Assembly: GCA_018894105.1 (NCBI GenBank)
Contig: CM032119.1
Coordinates: 15,393,246 to 15,457,245 of the forward strand
Source: Jacaranda mimosifolia
Lineage: Eukaryota > Streptophyta > Magnoliopsida > Lamiales > Bignoniaceae
Length of the DNA: 64,000 bases
Direction of reading: 5' to 3'
Under the pieces are notes generated by a model. It ran no database searches. It was not told where the DNA came from and was given only the letters and a program-made list of their open reading frames with translations. Every line of letters begins with the position of its first letter. The first letter of the stretch is position 1. Shown piece by piece: positions 35,782-47,500 of this stretch. Both the position numbers and the translations under genes were made by a program.

Positions 35782-37770
35782 TTTCTTTTGAAGATTTCAA
35801 AAATCTACAAGAGGCGAAAAAGGTGTATAAGCATATGATTGAATTTTGATATGAAAAACATGTTCATAGTCTTTCAAGCATGTTTTTCTCCCACTATTTT
35901 ATCAAATCCTTCACCCCCTAGAAGAATTCGGGAAATCTCATTTTCTAATGAGAATCAAGATCCCAAGGATTTGCAAGTGGACCCCTGTAATCGAATGCCA
36001 TCCACAAGCAATCGAAGGGTAAGCAGCCTTTGTTAATTGCATCTCATGCAACTCTTGATATATTTTGCCTTACTTTTCACATAGACCCATGTAACCGTGC
36101 GCCATCTATGCTACTAAATGTTAAGTCAAACCTACCATCAAACTTTGATTCAACACTGGCACCACATCATCCCCCGTAATCAAGTGCCAATGTGTGGGCG
36201 TTCTTAAGTCAAAGATGTATCTCATGTTAAGTGTATGCTCACAGCTTTCCTCCTAAGTGTGATCCCTGTACCCGAGTGCCATCACACAAAATTGGCAGCA
36301 TCGTCATGGCATACACTATTGGTAGAAGGCATGGATTACTTAAAACTCTTTTTAATTTGTATCTATTTTGACTTAATATTTGAAAAGCAGTTAGACATTC
36401 TAAGTAGAGGATTTTTGCTTGCAAAGATCTCATCATTTTATCTTTTTTTTTAGGTTTTCTATATCCTAACCATGCATCTCAAACATTAATAGGATATTGA
36501 AAGCATAAATAAGTAAATGCGCTTAGCATGCTCCTAAAGTGGGATGACCATGAGCCTAACCAATTGGTGCACTTAGAGCCATAGGTGCACCGCCTAGTTG
36601 ACTTTAAGAGGGTTGATTAAATTTAGCTATTACATGAGTGTATCACCATACATTTATGGGTCTTCAAAAGTCTCCATGCCTCCAATGGTCTTCTTTGCTC
36701 CACGCAACATTTACATGAGAAAGAAATCCTCACTCCTAGTGATTCTACTATCATAATATTTACAAGATAGAAAAAAGGCATGCAAGCCCCAATTTAATAC
36801 AACCATTTTCAACAACTTGAAACAAATAAGATCAATATTGAAGGCTCATGATCATCTCCAATCATTCATCATTCATTCAATAATTAAATGAACAATAAAT
36901 AAATCTAAAATTAACAATTAATTCGAACAATTAAATGCTTATCTCATAAACAAATAATTAGCCAAGCAAGAGGAAGCATAACAATTATGCCCAAAAGTGA
37001 AGATTAACTTTAATGAATTTTTAAAAGCATTCAAAAATGTCAAACATAGTTTTGAGTGCTTGCACAACACTTGTGCATTTATCGTGAGTGAGTCAAAATA
37101 CTTTTGGTCACAAAAAGGAGCACAAAAAATAACAAAAATCAAGCAAAATGAAAACTGGTTGCTACCCACCCAAGCTAGGCGCATGGCCATATGGCAAACG
37201 CACGCCTAGCGCACTTGCTGCTCGGCCAATGCCCAGTCGGCAGGACGACAACCCTTGTTTTCATCTCTTGCTCGAGTCCAGTGTCAAATAGCTCAACTTT
37301 TGTGCACCAAAAATTTTAGGATACTTCCTAAACATTGAAACACACATTATAGATGAAATTTCATATTCAAAACTCCTTTTAAAAATAGAATTTCAAATGC
37401 CTCATCATGCTTTCAAAAACAAGTTAAAGTAAGAACCACATTCTTCAAAAATCTTCAACAAAACTCCAATCATATTAGATCCAAAAATGACCAAAACAAT
37501 TTAAGATCAAAAAACACATGCTATATCAATATATAATATGACTTAATGCCAAATCAACATTAAACATTAATAGCTATGAATTAAAACATACAAATCATAT
37601 GAATCAATACTTAAAACACATAATAGCATGCTTTCAATTCATCAATCAAGGAGCCATACACAACATCATCCAAACACTCCAATACATCATATGAATCAAG
37701 AATGTGGTGATGTTGATCAATCCATCACATGAATCAATCAATCAAAAATCCAAATCAAAGCATGAATTAG
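35782..37770 (-). other. Copia-2 long 5' leader
   Basis: About 2 kb separate the primer site from the gag ATG with no credible ORF. It holds the four-hairpin array (35971-36287) and a GGTGCAC/GTGCACC inverted repeat (36566-36572 with 36585-36591). Confidence 0.7.
35971..36287 (-). repeat. Four leader hairpins with a shared 19-nt loop and covarying stems
   Basis: Loops at 35982-36000, 36086-36104, 36171-36189 and 36263-36281 are variants of CCCCTGTAAYCGAGTGCCA (+ strand). Each is flanked by its own complementary arms: GTGGA/TCCAC (with outer TTGC/GCAA), CATAGA/TCTATG, CAT/ATG (or CACAT/ATGTG with a larger loop) and GTGTGA/TCACAC. Arm sequences differ between copies but pairing is kept. The array lies 200-500 nt upstream of the gag ATG in the transcript. 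Confidence 0.85.
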
Positions 37771-37782
37771 GCTCCGATACCA
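37771..37782 (-). promoter_or_regulatory. Copia-2 primer-binding site (initiator-Met tRNA type)
   Basis: The complement reads TGGTATCGGAGC, one base from the usual copia site, two bases inside the 5' LTR. Confidence 0.88.
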
Positions 37783-37784
37783 CT

Positions 37785-39984
37785 TGAAAGCAAGTAAGGC
37801 ACTAGGATCCAATAATAAAACTTCAAAAGCTAAATTAAACTAGTGCTTTACAAGTAAACAAAGATCTAAGCATGCTTAGGATTTAGATTTGGATGGAGAG
37901 TTACCTTGATTAACAAAATCCAAAGGTAGGATGAGGAACTTTTCTTCAATGTAAAATCTATCAAACAGTGGTGCAGCTAGAAGGGTGCAACTTTTGCATG
38001 ATCTAAAGGTCTCCGAAAATTCAAAAAAATTCCAATAGATCCTCAACTCTTTGATGAAACTACTATGAAAATTTTTAGATCAAAACTCCGTCTGTATCTC
38101 CTGGAAAAAATTCACCAAGCCGCTGCCCTAACTAGTGAATCTCCTAGGCACAACAATCCTATTGTCTTGCATCTATCAATATGATCCACACACCAATATT
38201 TTTTCCTATTTATCCTCAATATTAGCTGTAGATAGAGAGGAGAAATGAGAGCTTGAAGGTCAATTTTAGGTTTGGAGAAGAAGAGAGAAGTGAAGCTTCA
38301 ACTCATGAGGCAATACTTTGGAGGAGGGTAAATGTGAGAATCTGATTCTTCACATAGTTTTCAATGTGGCTGCGCACCTCACCTCTATATCTATATATAG
38401 AGGGAGGTTGGTGTGATGTCAAGGTGTCATCACACCTTCCTCAATGTGGGGGACCGCCCACTTGCCTTGCAAGTTGGCAATTCAAAACAAATTTGGAATT
38501 AGATTCTAGTTTCAAATTAATTAAACGCAACACCAAATGAACATTTCATTTTAAATTTTTCCTCCAAAATGTATTCTTCTCATTAATTAAATTAAACACT
38601 TTAATTTAATTAATTTAATCATTGACTTAACTCTTAAGTCAATTAGCTTAACTCTTTAAGCTAAGAATTGTTAACTTAGCTCTTTAAGTTAACTTGACCT
38701 ATTGATGGTCATGTGGCACCAAATAATTAACTCCTTAATTATTGATCTAAATTAACTCCTTAAATTATTTGAGCAATTTAACAATTAAATTAATCAAGAC
38801 CAAATAGACCTCAATTTTTGGTCACTCCAAAATCGGTCACATGGGGTAAGTTTCTAACACTTAGAAAAATTCCTCCATCATTTAGGAAATGCAATTGGCT
38901 TTTGTGTATGACCCGATAGATTCTACCATTCATTTGACATAGGCTCACAACTCTTTGTGACTTTTGAATATCACATATTCCTTTTAGTTTAAGCTCCTTT
39001 AAACTAATCGGCTAAATTTAATTAATTTCCATTAATTGAAGAGTACCCAACCTCCATGGTCGATGTCCAACCTTAAGCCCATGGAGCCCAACTAATTAGC
39101 TCAAATGAATGCTTTTGGAGAACTATTATAGCTCTACACGTGCCATGCAAATACGATCCTTCTTTCTCTTATCTCCCAAAAAAGGCCTAGGGCATGATAT
39201 TTGTTGGCTCCTTAATAGCCTCGATACTATATCTCTATTCTCAATGTTTGATTCCACTTTATGACCTCATCTTTGGAAAACCCCTTTCCCAAATTGTCAT
39301 ACTACCTTGAGCAAGGATTTCTTTGAATCGAATATTATAGAATACTAGGAGATGTACTTACCCTTCACAAAGACGATGAGTCGGATTCCATCTTGGATCT
39401 CACAAACCTCTATATTTAAGTAGCTCATGCCCAATCACCACCTGAACGACCCGTTAAGTGACCAAGGAGGAGTCAAAGTATAAGGACCTAAACACAAGGT
39501 TACCATGGATCCTCAAGTCAGAGGACTAATTATATGCACTAGAGTAAGCAGGAGAACTTGCCACTATCAGCTTGCCACTTTGGCTATCTAGTATATTCTC
39601 CGGGTGGGCCTTCAGTGCTTTCTTCCTTAACATGCATCCATAACTCATATAGGTTTGCCCATGAAAGGGAGGAATATCCAACTCCTTAGATCTATGCATC
39701 ATTAGTAAGTCTATCCAAATCTTAGATGCCATGTTTCTTAAGATCATATGACTTGGAAGATTTAAGATCACAACTGTGTAAGGCTTATTCCATGATCACC
39801 ACCTAATACGTGACCAAGTCCTGTAATCTTATGTGATCTAAGGGCTTCAACTAGATGCTAGTGAAGTAAATATAAGCATAAGATGAAGATGGCCATATAA
39901 TGAATATCATTCAATCAAAATTGTATCACAAGTGAAATAGTTTATAATGCCAATCTAATAGGCTTGCGGGGCATTATTCCAATA
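37785..39984 (-). repeat. Copia-2 5' LTR
   Basis: It aligns with 29848-32070 and carries the same hairpin array (about 38584-39045), slightly diverged. The start in element orientation is TATTGG instead of TGTTGG. Confidence 0.92.
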
Positions 39985-40222
39985 ACAGGATCAGGACTCA
40001 TGGTCGTAAAGTGTCAAACATAAAGGTCACCATATAGCCATGTAGCTTGTTGTTACCAATGGACGCCGCCATATCCATGTGCTAAATTCAAAGGTTTGAT
40101 CTATTTGTCCCTAGGGTGGCATAAGTTGGATAACTTAGGTGGTGGTTCAAATCGAAAGGTTCCATTACTGAAAGCAAGTTACGATAATCCTGATAGTCTA
40201 ACACTATGGATTTGTGGGGGAT
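39985..40222 (+). other. Copia-1 3' internal region, right of the Copia-2 insertion
   Basis: Non-coding sequence ending in a tttgtgggggat purine tract directly before the truncated 3' LTR. Confidence 0.65.
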
Positions 40223-40348
40223 TGTTGTAATTGGCATCAAATCAATAGGGATTTGTGATTAATTACTTGTTTAAGAAGTGACTAAAACTTATGGATTGAT
40301 GCCAATTTGGTGCGAATCCATAAGGGTTTTGGGGGAATCCCACATTAC
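40223..40348 (+). repeat. Copia-1 3' LTR, truncated
   Basis: It matches the first ~190 bases of the 5' LTR (gttgt-attggcatcaaatc, aaaacttatggattgatg, gggggaatcccacatt) with an internal deletion of about 45 bases. It then changes abruptly to unrelated sequence. Confidence 0.82.
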
Positions 40349-41167
40349 ATCCAATAAAATCAAGTAACTAATGTAAGGTAGAATTTATCATGGGATATCT
40401 CATTTTATCTATGCCCAACCAAATAATAAAATGCATAAGATTCATAATTGATACTGAATAACACCCAAGTAAAATATATCCTACATAATCCTATATTAGC
40501 TAGCAAACGAGGCAGTATGGTGTTATTTGCTAGCGAAAATTACATGTTATAGATCTATAAGTTAAGTTAACTGATTAATTGGATGGCACATTTAATGTCC
40601 ATGACTCATAAAAGGGTCTAGCACATTATTCAAAACCAATCTTCGCTTGTGCATCAAATATTATTCGATTGTTCTATAATCAAAGTATGAAAAGCATCTA
40701 GGATTAGTTTTAGAAAGATAAAATTACCCATAAAGCATAAAGCCCAAGGCATACCCTAAAAGCCATTCTCCATATTTTTATTCTTCCAAGAGCATAATGA
40801 TAGATATCTCTTTAAATATAGTTAATGGAGCTTCAATCATTTTATTCTAGGAATGTGTGTAATTGTAGTAGTTACATACAGATAGATTCATATATATATA
40901 TATACGCAACTCGCTAATGTTCAAAGTTTTCTCCTTTATATATAATAAACCTCTTTATTTTTTATTCTCATCTCAAGACTTTTCCAAAATCCCATAATTC
41001 AAATCTTATTTAAGCAGTTTTTTTTTTCTTTGGGAGGAGTGGAGGGGGGTAGATTCTTCAATTATTAATATGCAGGTAAGAATTTTATTCTTTACTAATA
41101 TTGTTTCTTCTTGAAATTATCTTTTTGAATTTTGTTCTTTTATTCAAATATGTAAGACGATTGTTAT
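40349..41167. other. Inter-element sequence, nothing recognised
   Basis: AT-rich DNA between Copia-1 and Copia-3. It has a 9-bp inverted repeat (GCTAGCAAA at 40499-40507 with TTTGCTAGC at 40526-40534) and a short TA repeat near 40900. No gene. Confidence 0.5.
41163..41167. repeat. Copia-3 target-site duplication, left
   Basis: GTTAT immediately before the left LTR; the same five bases follow the right LTR at 50720-50724. Confidence 0.85.
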
Positions 41168-42460
41168 TGTGAGTGATTATATGCCTAAGAGTGAGATGAA
41201 TTAGGCTTAAGAGATTTTAATGCAACAGAAGTTTATCACTCAAAATAGTTTTTGGCTATTTCAAAAACTGTTTAAGTCCTTTGCAAAAAAATAATTTTAG
41301 TTACTGACTAGAATTGTAAGTACCAGTTAAGATACTAGTCAGACCAGTGATAAGAAAAGCAGTAAGTGTAGTAGTAAATAGCCAATGATAGTTATAGAGG
41401 TTCAGCAAGCCTACGTCCTCTACTTAAGCTTTCACTTAGGATTTTAAACCTATCAAATTAATAAGTGTATGAGAATATTTTTACAAATAAAAATAGTAAT
41501 TTGACAGTAACGAAAGTGTAAGGAACAGAAATACCCTAGCAGGGTGAAATACCAGCTCTTCGCAAAGAGATACACTAGGATTCCAAACGGGATAAGGCAA
41601 GTTTCAGAGCACTATTGAAACCAGCCACTTGTGAATAGGCTTGGGAAACTTCTGCTAGATTCACTTACACAACCTCTGTGGACTGATGCATGAGTTGCTA
41701 CCACTCCGTATGGCAAGCTCTAGTCTCTTCTTCCAGACCAGAACCAAGAACACTACGAAAAGTTCCTGACAGTAACGCCCTACTGGTTTCTTCACCTAGA
41801 GGTCCTTAGAGCAACCAAGCGCCAATTTGTTCTCTTCATAAGGTCCATCGAGAACAAGTACGACTCTCATCCCTCTTTACCACTAGGTCCTTCGAGACAC
41901 AAAACCGCCTTGTCCTCGTCTCCCTAAGGTCCGTTGAGGCAAGCTCCACTTGACCTTTTTCACCACAAGGTCCCTCGAAAACACACATAGAACAAGGAAT
42001 AAGAAACAATTAAGCACAAGATGTGTAAGATAGTATCACACAACTTCTCAACAACATTTAACAAAGTTCTCTCCCGACTTAGTAATTCATACATAAAAAG
42101 GGTTGCATACTATTCTTTTATATGTTGTTGTCCAATGGTTATAAGTTCTCGTTAAAGCAAGGATTCGTTGGAGTCAAAATAAGGAAATAGATTAACTTTG
42201 GTAAGCATGCATTTATGCCTCAAACAACGGATTAATAATTGTAGCATGATGTGATTGCTTTCCTAACTTACAAAGATGCAAATCAAACTATAATCTACAG
42301 GAGATCTTTTATTTATGGAAAGTAAATTTCAGTCATGTGACAGATTCCAGCAAAAACTGTGTGAACAAATTTCAGCGAATAATATGGAAAATTACTTCAG
42401 CTATCAGCACATAATTATATGAAAGAATTTTGTCATAATCAAAACATCAAAAGGTTAACA
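41168..42460 (-). repeat. Copia-3 3' LTR
   Basis: It aligns with 49425-50719 from tgtgagtgattatatgcc to gttaaca. In element orientation it starts TGTTAACC. Five AGGTCC-type repeats lie at 41800-41980. Confidence 0.92.
41800..41980. repeat. Degenerate ~42-bp-spaced AGGTCC repeats in the Copia-3 LTR
   Basis: aggtccttagag, aggtccatcgag, aggtccttcgag, aggtccgttgag and aggtccctcgaa occur at 41800, 41841, 41885, 41929 and 41968. The second lies in the loop of a perfect 8-bp hairpin (TTGTTCTC/GAGAACAA). Recognisable copies exist in the other LTR near 50046-50225. Confidence 0.75.
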
Positions 42461-42476
42461 ATCTCCCCATTTTTTA
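42461..42476 (-). promoter_or_regulatory. Copia-3 polypurine tract
   Basis: The complement reads AAAAAATGGGGAGAT and abuts the LTR start TGTTAACC. Confidence 0.75.
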
Positions 42477-42900
42477 TGATGACAAAATTTGAATAGAGTA
42501 GAAGGATATCACCTAAACCCCCATGTATATGTGCTTGATTCTGCCAGCTTGTGCTCCCCCTGGTTGAAGTAATTCGTGCGTTTCCCATTCATATACTTAA
42601 GAAACCAGACAAACAACAGGCTAGCAGATACAATATATCGAGACTTGCAAGCCCGAATATCAATAGCATATCCAAACATTAGACAAATGATCATCCAAAG
42701 TAATAAGTTCTTACAAGCCTATAAAAGTTAAAAAAGTTTAATATAACAAAAGCAATTATAAATTCTAGCAAACAGTCAGAATATTCCAAAAAAGTTCCAG
42801 CAGACAAGATTTTCAAATTTTATGGAGGTTCCAGTTTCTCCCACTTCATCATTACAAGAAAATGCCTAGGAGGCATTCAGATAGGCCTTAACTTTCTCTT

Positions 42901-44301
42901 TCAAATGAATGACATGGCACAGATACAACTGGATTTGCAAAGAATGCATTTCAACTTGTAGTGCATGGAATCAACAAGTGTTTCCATGCGGCCAGCGAGG
43001 GTAGTTAGGTCATCCAGCTTTGCTTCAAGTCTAATACCCACTTTACTAGTTTTTCCTTGAGCTTTCCTTGGTATCTTAATGGGAGTGAAACGAGCAGGGC
43101 TGCATTGTTCAGACTCAAAGCTAAGCTATAGGGACTGGAATATTGGATTTCTATGGACGAAGCTTTATATTGCTGGGAGTCCTCCCAATTTGCCTAAACC
43201 ATCCATTATCCTCAGTATACTGAATTATCATTTTCCTAAGACTGGCAAGATCCAAGACCTTATGATCACGCTCCCCCTCAATATAGGCTTCTGGTGGAAA
43301 AATTCCCTCATGTTTAAAGATGTGAGTAAGGATCATGGAGTAGGAAATATTTTTAGCTCAATGGGCGAAAAAATAGATCATATATTTCAGAATAATGAAT
43401 CCAATGTTGATTGGTTCTTGCCTAATAGCCTTAGCCATCACATAGAGACTCATGGAATTTAAATCGGTGGAATGACCACCACTAGATACTGGGGAAGAAA
43501 AAGCATTTTGTGAAGCAGAATAAATTCAATCTTTAGTTTGTTCAAAGCAATCCCACCAGATAAAGCAAATTACTTACCATCCCAAAACATTTTTGTGATT
43601 TCATCATGGGAGACATCAGCATCTGACAAGTCTCCAAAATTGAAAAATTTAGTACCATTATCAAGAAGATAAAGTATAAAATTCAGCTTTAATGGAGACA
43701 GCACAATCCTTTTTCCAAACACATAAGACTCAATAGAAACATCATTCTCAAATTCAATGAAAGTAAGATTTGAGTAAAACAGTTTTACCACATAGGGATA
43801 AGATCTCTCATCCAGTTCCATGAAACTATCCCATTTCAGTTTGCACACAACATCAATGGCAGGAGATTTTGGTAAAGAATAAAAAAGAACTACTCTATCC
43901 CTATTTAAATTTTGGCCAGAAACTTTTTGAAGAAAATAGTTTTTAGCTTCAGTAGAATGGAACTTGAGAGAAGAAGGGACCTTACCGAAGTTCCAGTTGG
44001 TGATTTCTTCAAGGTTAACTGGAACAGAGGATTTAAGGCTTGATAATCCCTCATTTGAACTGCTTGGCTTTTCAAGAGAACCCATGGGGGTGTCCTTATT
44101 GCAAGGTTCTTCAGACCCCATAAACTCGGGTTTGTCAGTGAAAGATGATTTTTCATCATTAGAGCTGGAGTTGCTGTACCATTTGAAGAGAAAAGGAGCA
44201 TATGAAGCTATAAGAAGAGCACATTCAAAGGAAGAGGATGAAACTTTCTTTTTCTTTGAGGTTGAAGGACCAGCAGACTAGGTATTTCCTCTCTTCGGCA
44301 T
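42901..44301 (-). pseudogene. Copia-3 extra 3' ORF with a Transposase_32-like (plant transposon protein) domain
   Basis: It is read on the - strand from ATG at 44301 (MPKRGNT, stop, SAGPSTSKKKKVSSSS). The longest open stretch is 44121-43570 (183 residues). It contains RVVLFYSLPKSPAIDVV, W-D-S-F, then YPYVVKLFYSNLTFIEFEND and VFGKRIVLSPLKLNFIL. That pattern (aromatic patch, YP-hVh-FY-Nl, then V-G-hhhLs) resembles the putative plant transposon protein domain found in many plant LTR elements. After a stop at 43570 and a frameshift near 43490 it continues (MAKAIRQEPINIGF; IFKHEGIFPPEAYIEGERD) to a helical, leucine-rich C-terminus ending at 42901. Position is that of the env-like gene of Sireviruses, but no signal peptide or membrane segment was seen. 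Function unknown. Confidence 0.7.
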
Positions 44302-44599
44302 TGTAAAAAAATTTTACGTTGAAAATTTTGCAGCAGAGGTTTCGCAAAGAAGAAGAAAATGTGAAGGAAGGGTTTGAGGAGGAGAGAAATAAATTACTTT
44401 TATAAATAAGAGAAATTTTGAAAGTTGTGAATTTTTGGAAACCTCAACAGTTTTTGGTCATAATGGTCGAAAAATTTATCATATGAATTTGGTAATGGGG
44501 GATGAAGGATTGAGCATATCAGCAAGCGATTTTCAATAAGGAATAACTGCTGAGTTTAAATATATTAGCAAATCCTGCCAAAATCAGATTTTAATCTAA

Positions 44600-47500
44600 T
44601 TCCCAACTTTTCTTTTATGCATGCAAATTTTTTTTCATCCAAAGCTTTGGCAAAAATATCTGCAAGCTAATTTGTTCAAATAATCATGGAAGAAATGATG
44701 TTTAATTTCAATATGTTTTGTGCGTGAATTGAGAACTGGATTTTTAGAAATGCTAATAGCACTGGAACTATCACATAAAATGGGTACACAAGGCACATTG
44801 ATATCAAAATTATATAATATACGTTTCATCCACAATACCTAGGTGCAACAACTGCCTAAGGCCCATGTATTCTACCTCGGTTGTGGTTAATGCAACTGCA
44901 CTTTGCTTTTTACTGCATCATGAAACCAGGCAATTTTCCAGCAGCTGACAACCACCACTGGTACTTTTCCTGTCTATCTAACAACCAACATTTTTTGCAT
45001 CATAATAGCTTATGAATTTAAAAGGTTTAGAATATAGATATCATAAGCTATAATTGGATATTCCTATCTCAAAATTCTTTTCACAACATTTAAATTGCAT
45101 TCCTTTGGATCGAACTGGAATCTAGCATATAAGCATGTTGAAAACATAATATTTAGACTGTTAGCAGTTAAATAGAGTAAGCTGCCAATCATACCTCTGT
45201 AGACTTTCTCATTTATATTCTTATCGTCTTCATCAAGCTTTAGTCTGGTATTTGTACTCATGGAAGTGGTTGTAGGGTTGCATTCACATATTTCAAACTT
45301 CTATAGAAGCTCTTTTGTATACTTTTCTTGCAAGATGAATGTCCCTTTCTAAGTTTGCTTCACTTGAAGTCCCAAGAAGAAATTTAGCTCTCCCATTAAG
45401 CTCATTTCAAATTCCCATTTCATTTTCTTGGTAAACTCTTGAAAAAGTAGCTCATTAGTAGTACTAAAGATAATGTCATCAACATATATTTGAACAACAA
45501 GTGAACCATTTTCTCTGTACTTAGTGAATAGTGTGGTATCTAAGATTCCAATAGAAAAATTGTTATTTATGAGGAAGTTGCTCAAACGATCATACCAAGC
45601 CTAGGGGCTTGTTTTAATCCATAAAAAGCTTTTGTTAGTTTAAAAACATGATGAGGAAAACTTAGATTTTTGAAACCGAGCGATTACTCTACATAAACGT
45701 CCCCTTTTATGAATACGTTTAGAAAAGCATATTTTACTTCCATTTGATAGAGAATTTTTTTTTATGAGAAGCAAAGACAAGAAGCATTCTAATTTATTCT
45801 AACCTTACAATTGGAGCAAACGTTTCATCCTAGTCGGTGCCCTCTTGTTGATTGTAGCCTTTTGCTACCAATCTGGCTTTGTTTCTGGTAACTTTGTCAG
45901 TTTCATCTAACTTGTTTCTAAATACCCACTTGGTACCAATGACTGGATGGTCTTATGGTCTTTCTACTATATTCCAGGCTTCATTCTTTTTTAATTGAGC
46001 CAGTTTTTCCTTCATTACTTCAATCCAAAATGGATCCTTCAGTGCCTCTTTTACATCCTTCGGTTCGATCATTGAAATGAGGGCACAGTTGGATTCATCT
46101 TGTGGAACTTGTCTGGTTTTAGATCTGGTAGTTATTCCAGCTTGTGGATCTCCAATGATTTCATCAATAGGATGACTGGAAGCATGTTTGAACTTTTTGG
46201 TTCCTGGTTCTGTCCTTTCTACTGACTCGCTAGAATCAAGTTCATCAGTGGGGGTTTATTTCCTTGAATGATTCCGATTTCTCTTGATTTGATGTTGATG
46301 GCTCAAGGTCCAGAAACTTGACTGGTTCTTCGAATCCTGCAACTTCTTTGCTCAATGTTTCCTTGGCACAAGATGGATTAGTTTAATCAAATGTAACATG
46401 CGTGGATTCTTGAATCGTTCTTTTTCTTTTGTTAAAAACACTATAGGCTTTACTATGCATTGAGTAACCAACAAAGATAGCCTCACCAACTTTGGAATCA
46501 TTCTTTGTCAAATAATCTCTATCATTAAGAATAAAACATTTGCAACTAAAGACACGAAAATAGAAAATGTTTGGAATTTTTTCGTGCCACAATTCATATG
46601 TGGTTTTTCTCAAAAGTGGTCTTAGAAAGATACGATTTGACACATAATAAGCCGTGTTCACGGCTTCACTCCAAAAGAATTTTGGAAGATCATATTCGTT
46701 AAGCATGGTTTTAGCTGCTTCTTGTAAAATTCGATTTTTCCCTTCAACTAACCCATTTTTTTAGGGAGTCTAAGGAGCAAAAAAGTCATGAATGTAACCA
46801 TGTTCTTCACAAAACAAAGTAAAATTTATTTCATCAAACTCAGTTCCATGGCCACTTCAGATTTTCTTAATGAAATAACATTTTTCATTTTGAAGCCTTT
46901 TAATAAGTTGAATGAAAGCATTTAAAGCATCATTTTTATGAGTAAGGAATAAAACCTACGTAAAATAAGTATAATCATCTACTATGACAAACACGTATCT
47001 TTTACCTCCAGGGGAAGTGGTCTTCATAGGTCTGAATAGGTCAATGTGCAGAAGTTCTAGTGGCCTAGAAGTTGCGACCTCATTTTTTAGTTTGAAAAAA
47101 AGGTTGAATTTGCTTCCCGTTTTGGCAAGCATCATATATCCTGTCCTTGGAGAAGTTTAACTTGGATATTCCTTTGATAAGATCTTTCTTTGTGAGATGA
47201 GATAAAAGTTCCATGTTTATGTGGCCCATTCTACTATGCCATTTCCAGCATTCTTCATTTGAAATAGCTAAACACTCCATATTTTGATAGGTTAAATCAT
47301 CAAGGGTTATACAACAAACATTTCCATCCCTAATAGCAGTAAAAACCAGTTTCTCATTTTGTTTGGTAACACAGTGAGAATGATTGAATTTAACCTCATA
47401 ATCTTCATCGCATAGTTGACTGATACTCAGCAAGTTATGCTTAAAGCCTTCAACAAGCCAAATGTTATCAATGGAAGTACCAATCTGCTTACCAATAGTA

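Larger units (their letters stand above)
29848..39984 (-). mobile_element. Copia-2: Angela-like Ty1/copia element nested in Copia-1
   Basis: Two LTRs of about 2.2 kb (29848-32070 and 37785-39984) flank a 5.7 kb interior. Read on the - strand the LTRs start TGTTGGAATA (TATTGGAATA in the right copy) and end TTGCTTTCA or TTGCTTTCG. A primer site (TGGTATCGGAGC, complement of 37771-37782) and a polypurine tract are in place. Flanking 5-mers are aaagg and acagg, one mismatch. LTR length and the RT string QRDVKTIFLNGD followed by EEEIYMQQPQGF suggest the Angela lineage. Confidence 0.9.
24450..40348 (+). mobile_element. Copia-1: Ty1/copia retrotransposon, split by Copia-2, 3' LTR truncated
   Basis: The 5' LTR starts TGTTGTGATTGGCATCAAATC at 24450, and the same start recurs at 40223 after a purine-rich tract (tttgtgggggat). 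Between them lie gag, protease, integrase, RT and RNase H in copia order on the + strand. The 3' LTR is recognisable for only about 125 bases. The sequence 29848-39984 is a separate insertion; without it the element is about 5.8 kb. Confidence 0.88.

Noticed and set aside
40499..40534. GCTAGCAAA/TTTGCTAGC inverted repeat
   Set aside because: A single 9-bp stem in AT-rich intergenic DNA, with no neighbouring features or copies seen.
43480..43572. Possible intron in the Copia-3 3' ORF (gtaagtaa ... ttccccag)
   Set aside because: The enclosed sequence reads as continued domain-like protein (ALSGGIALNKLKIEFILL), so a stop plus frameshift is simpler.
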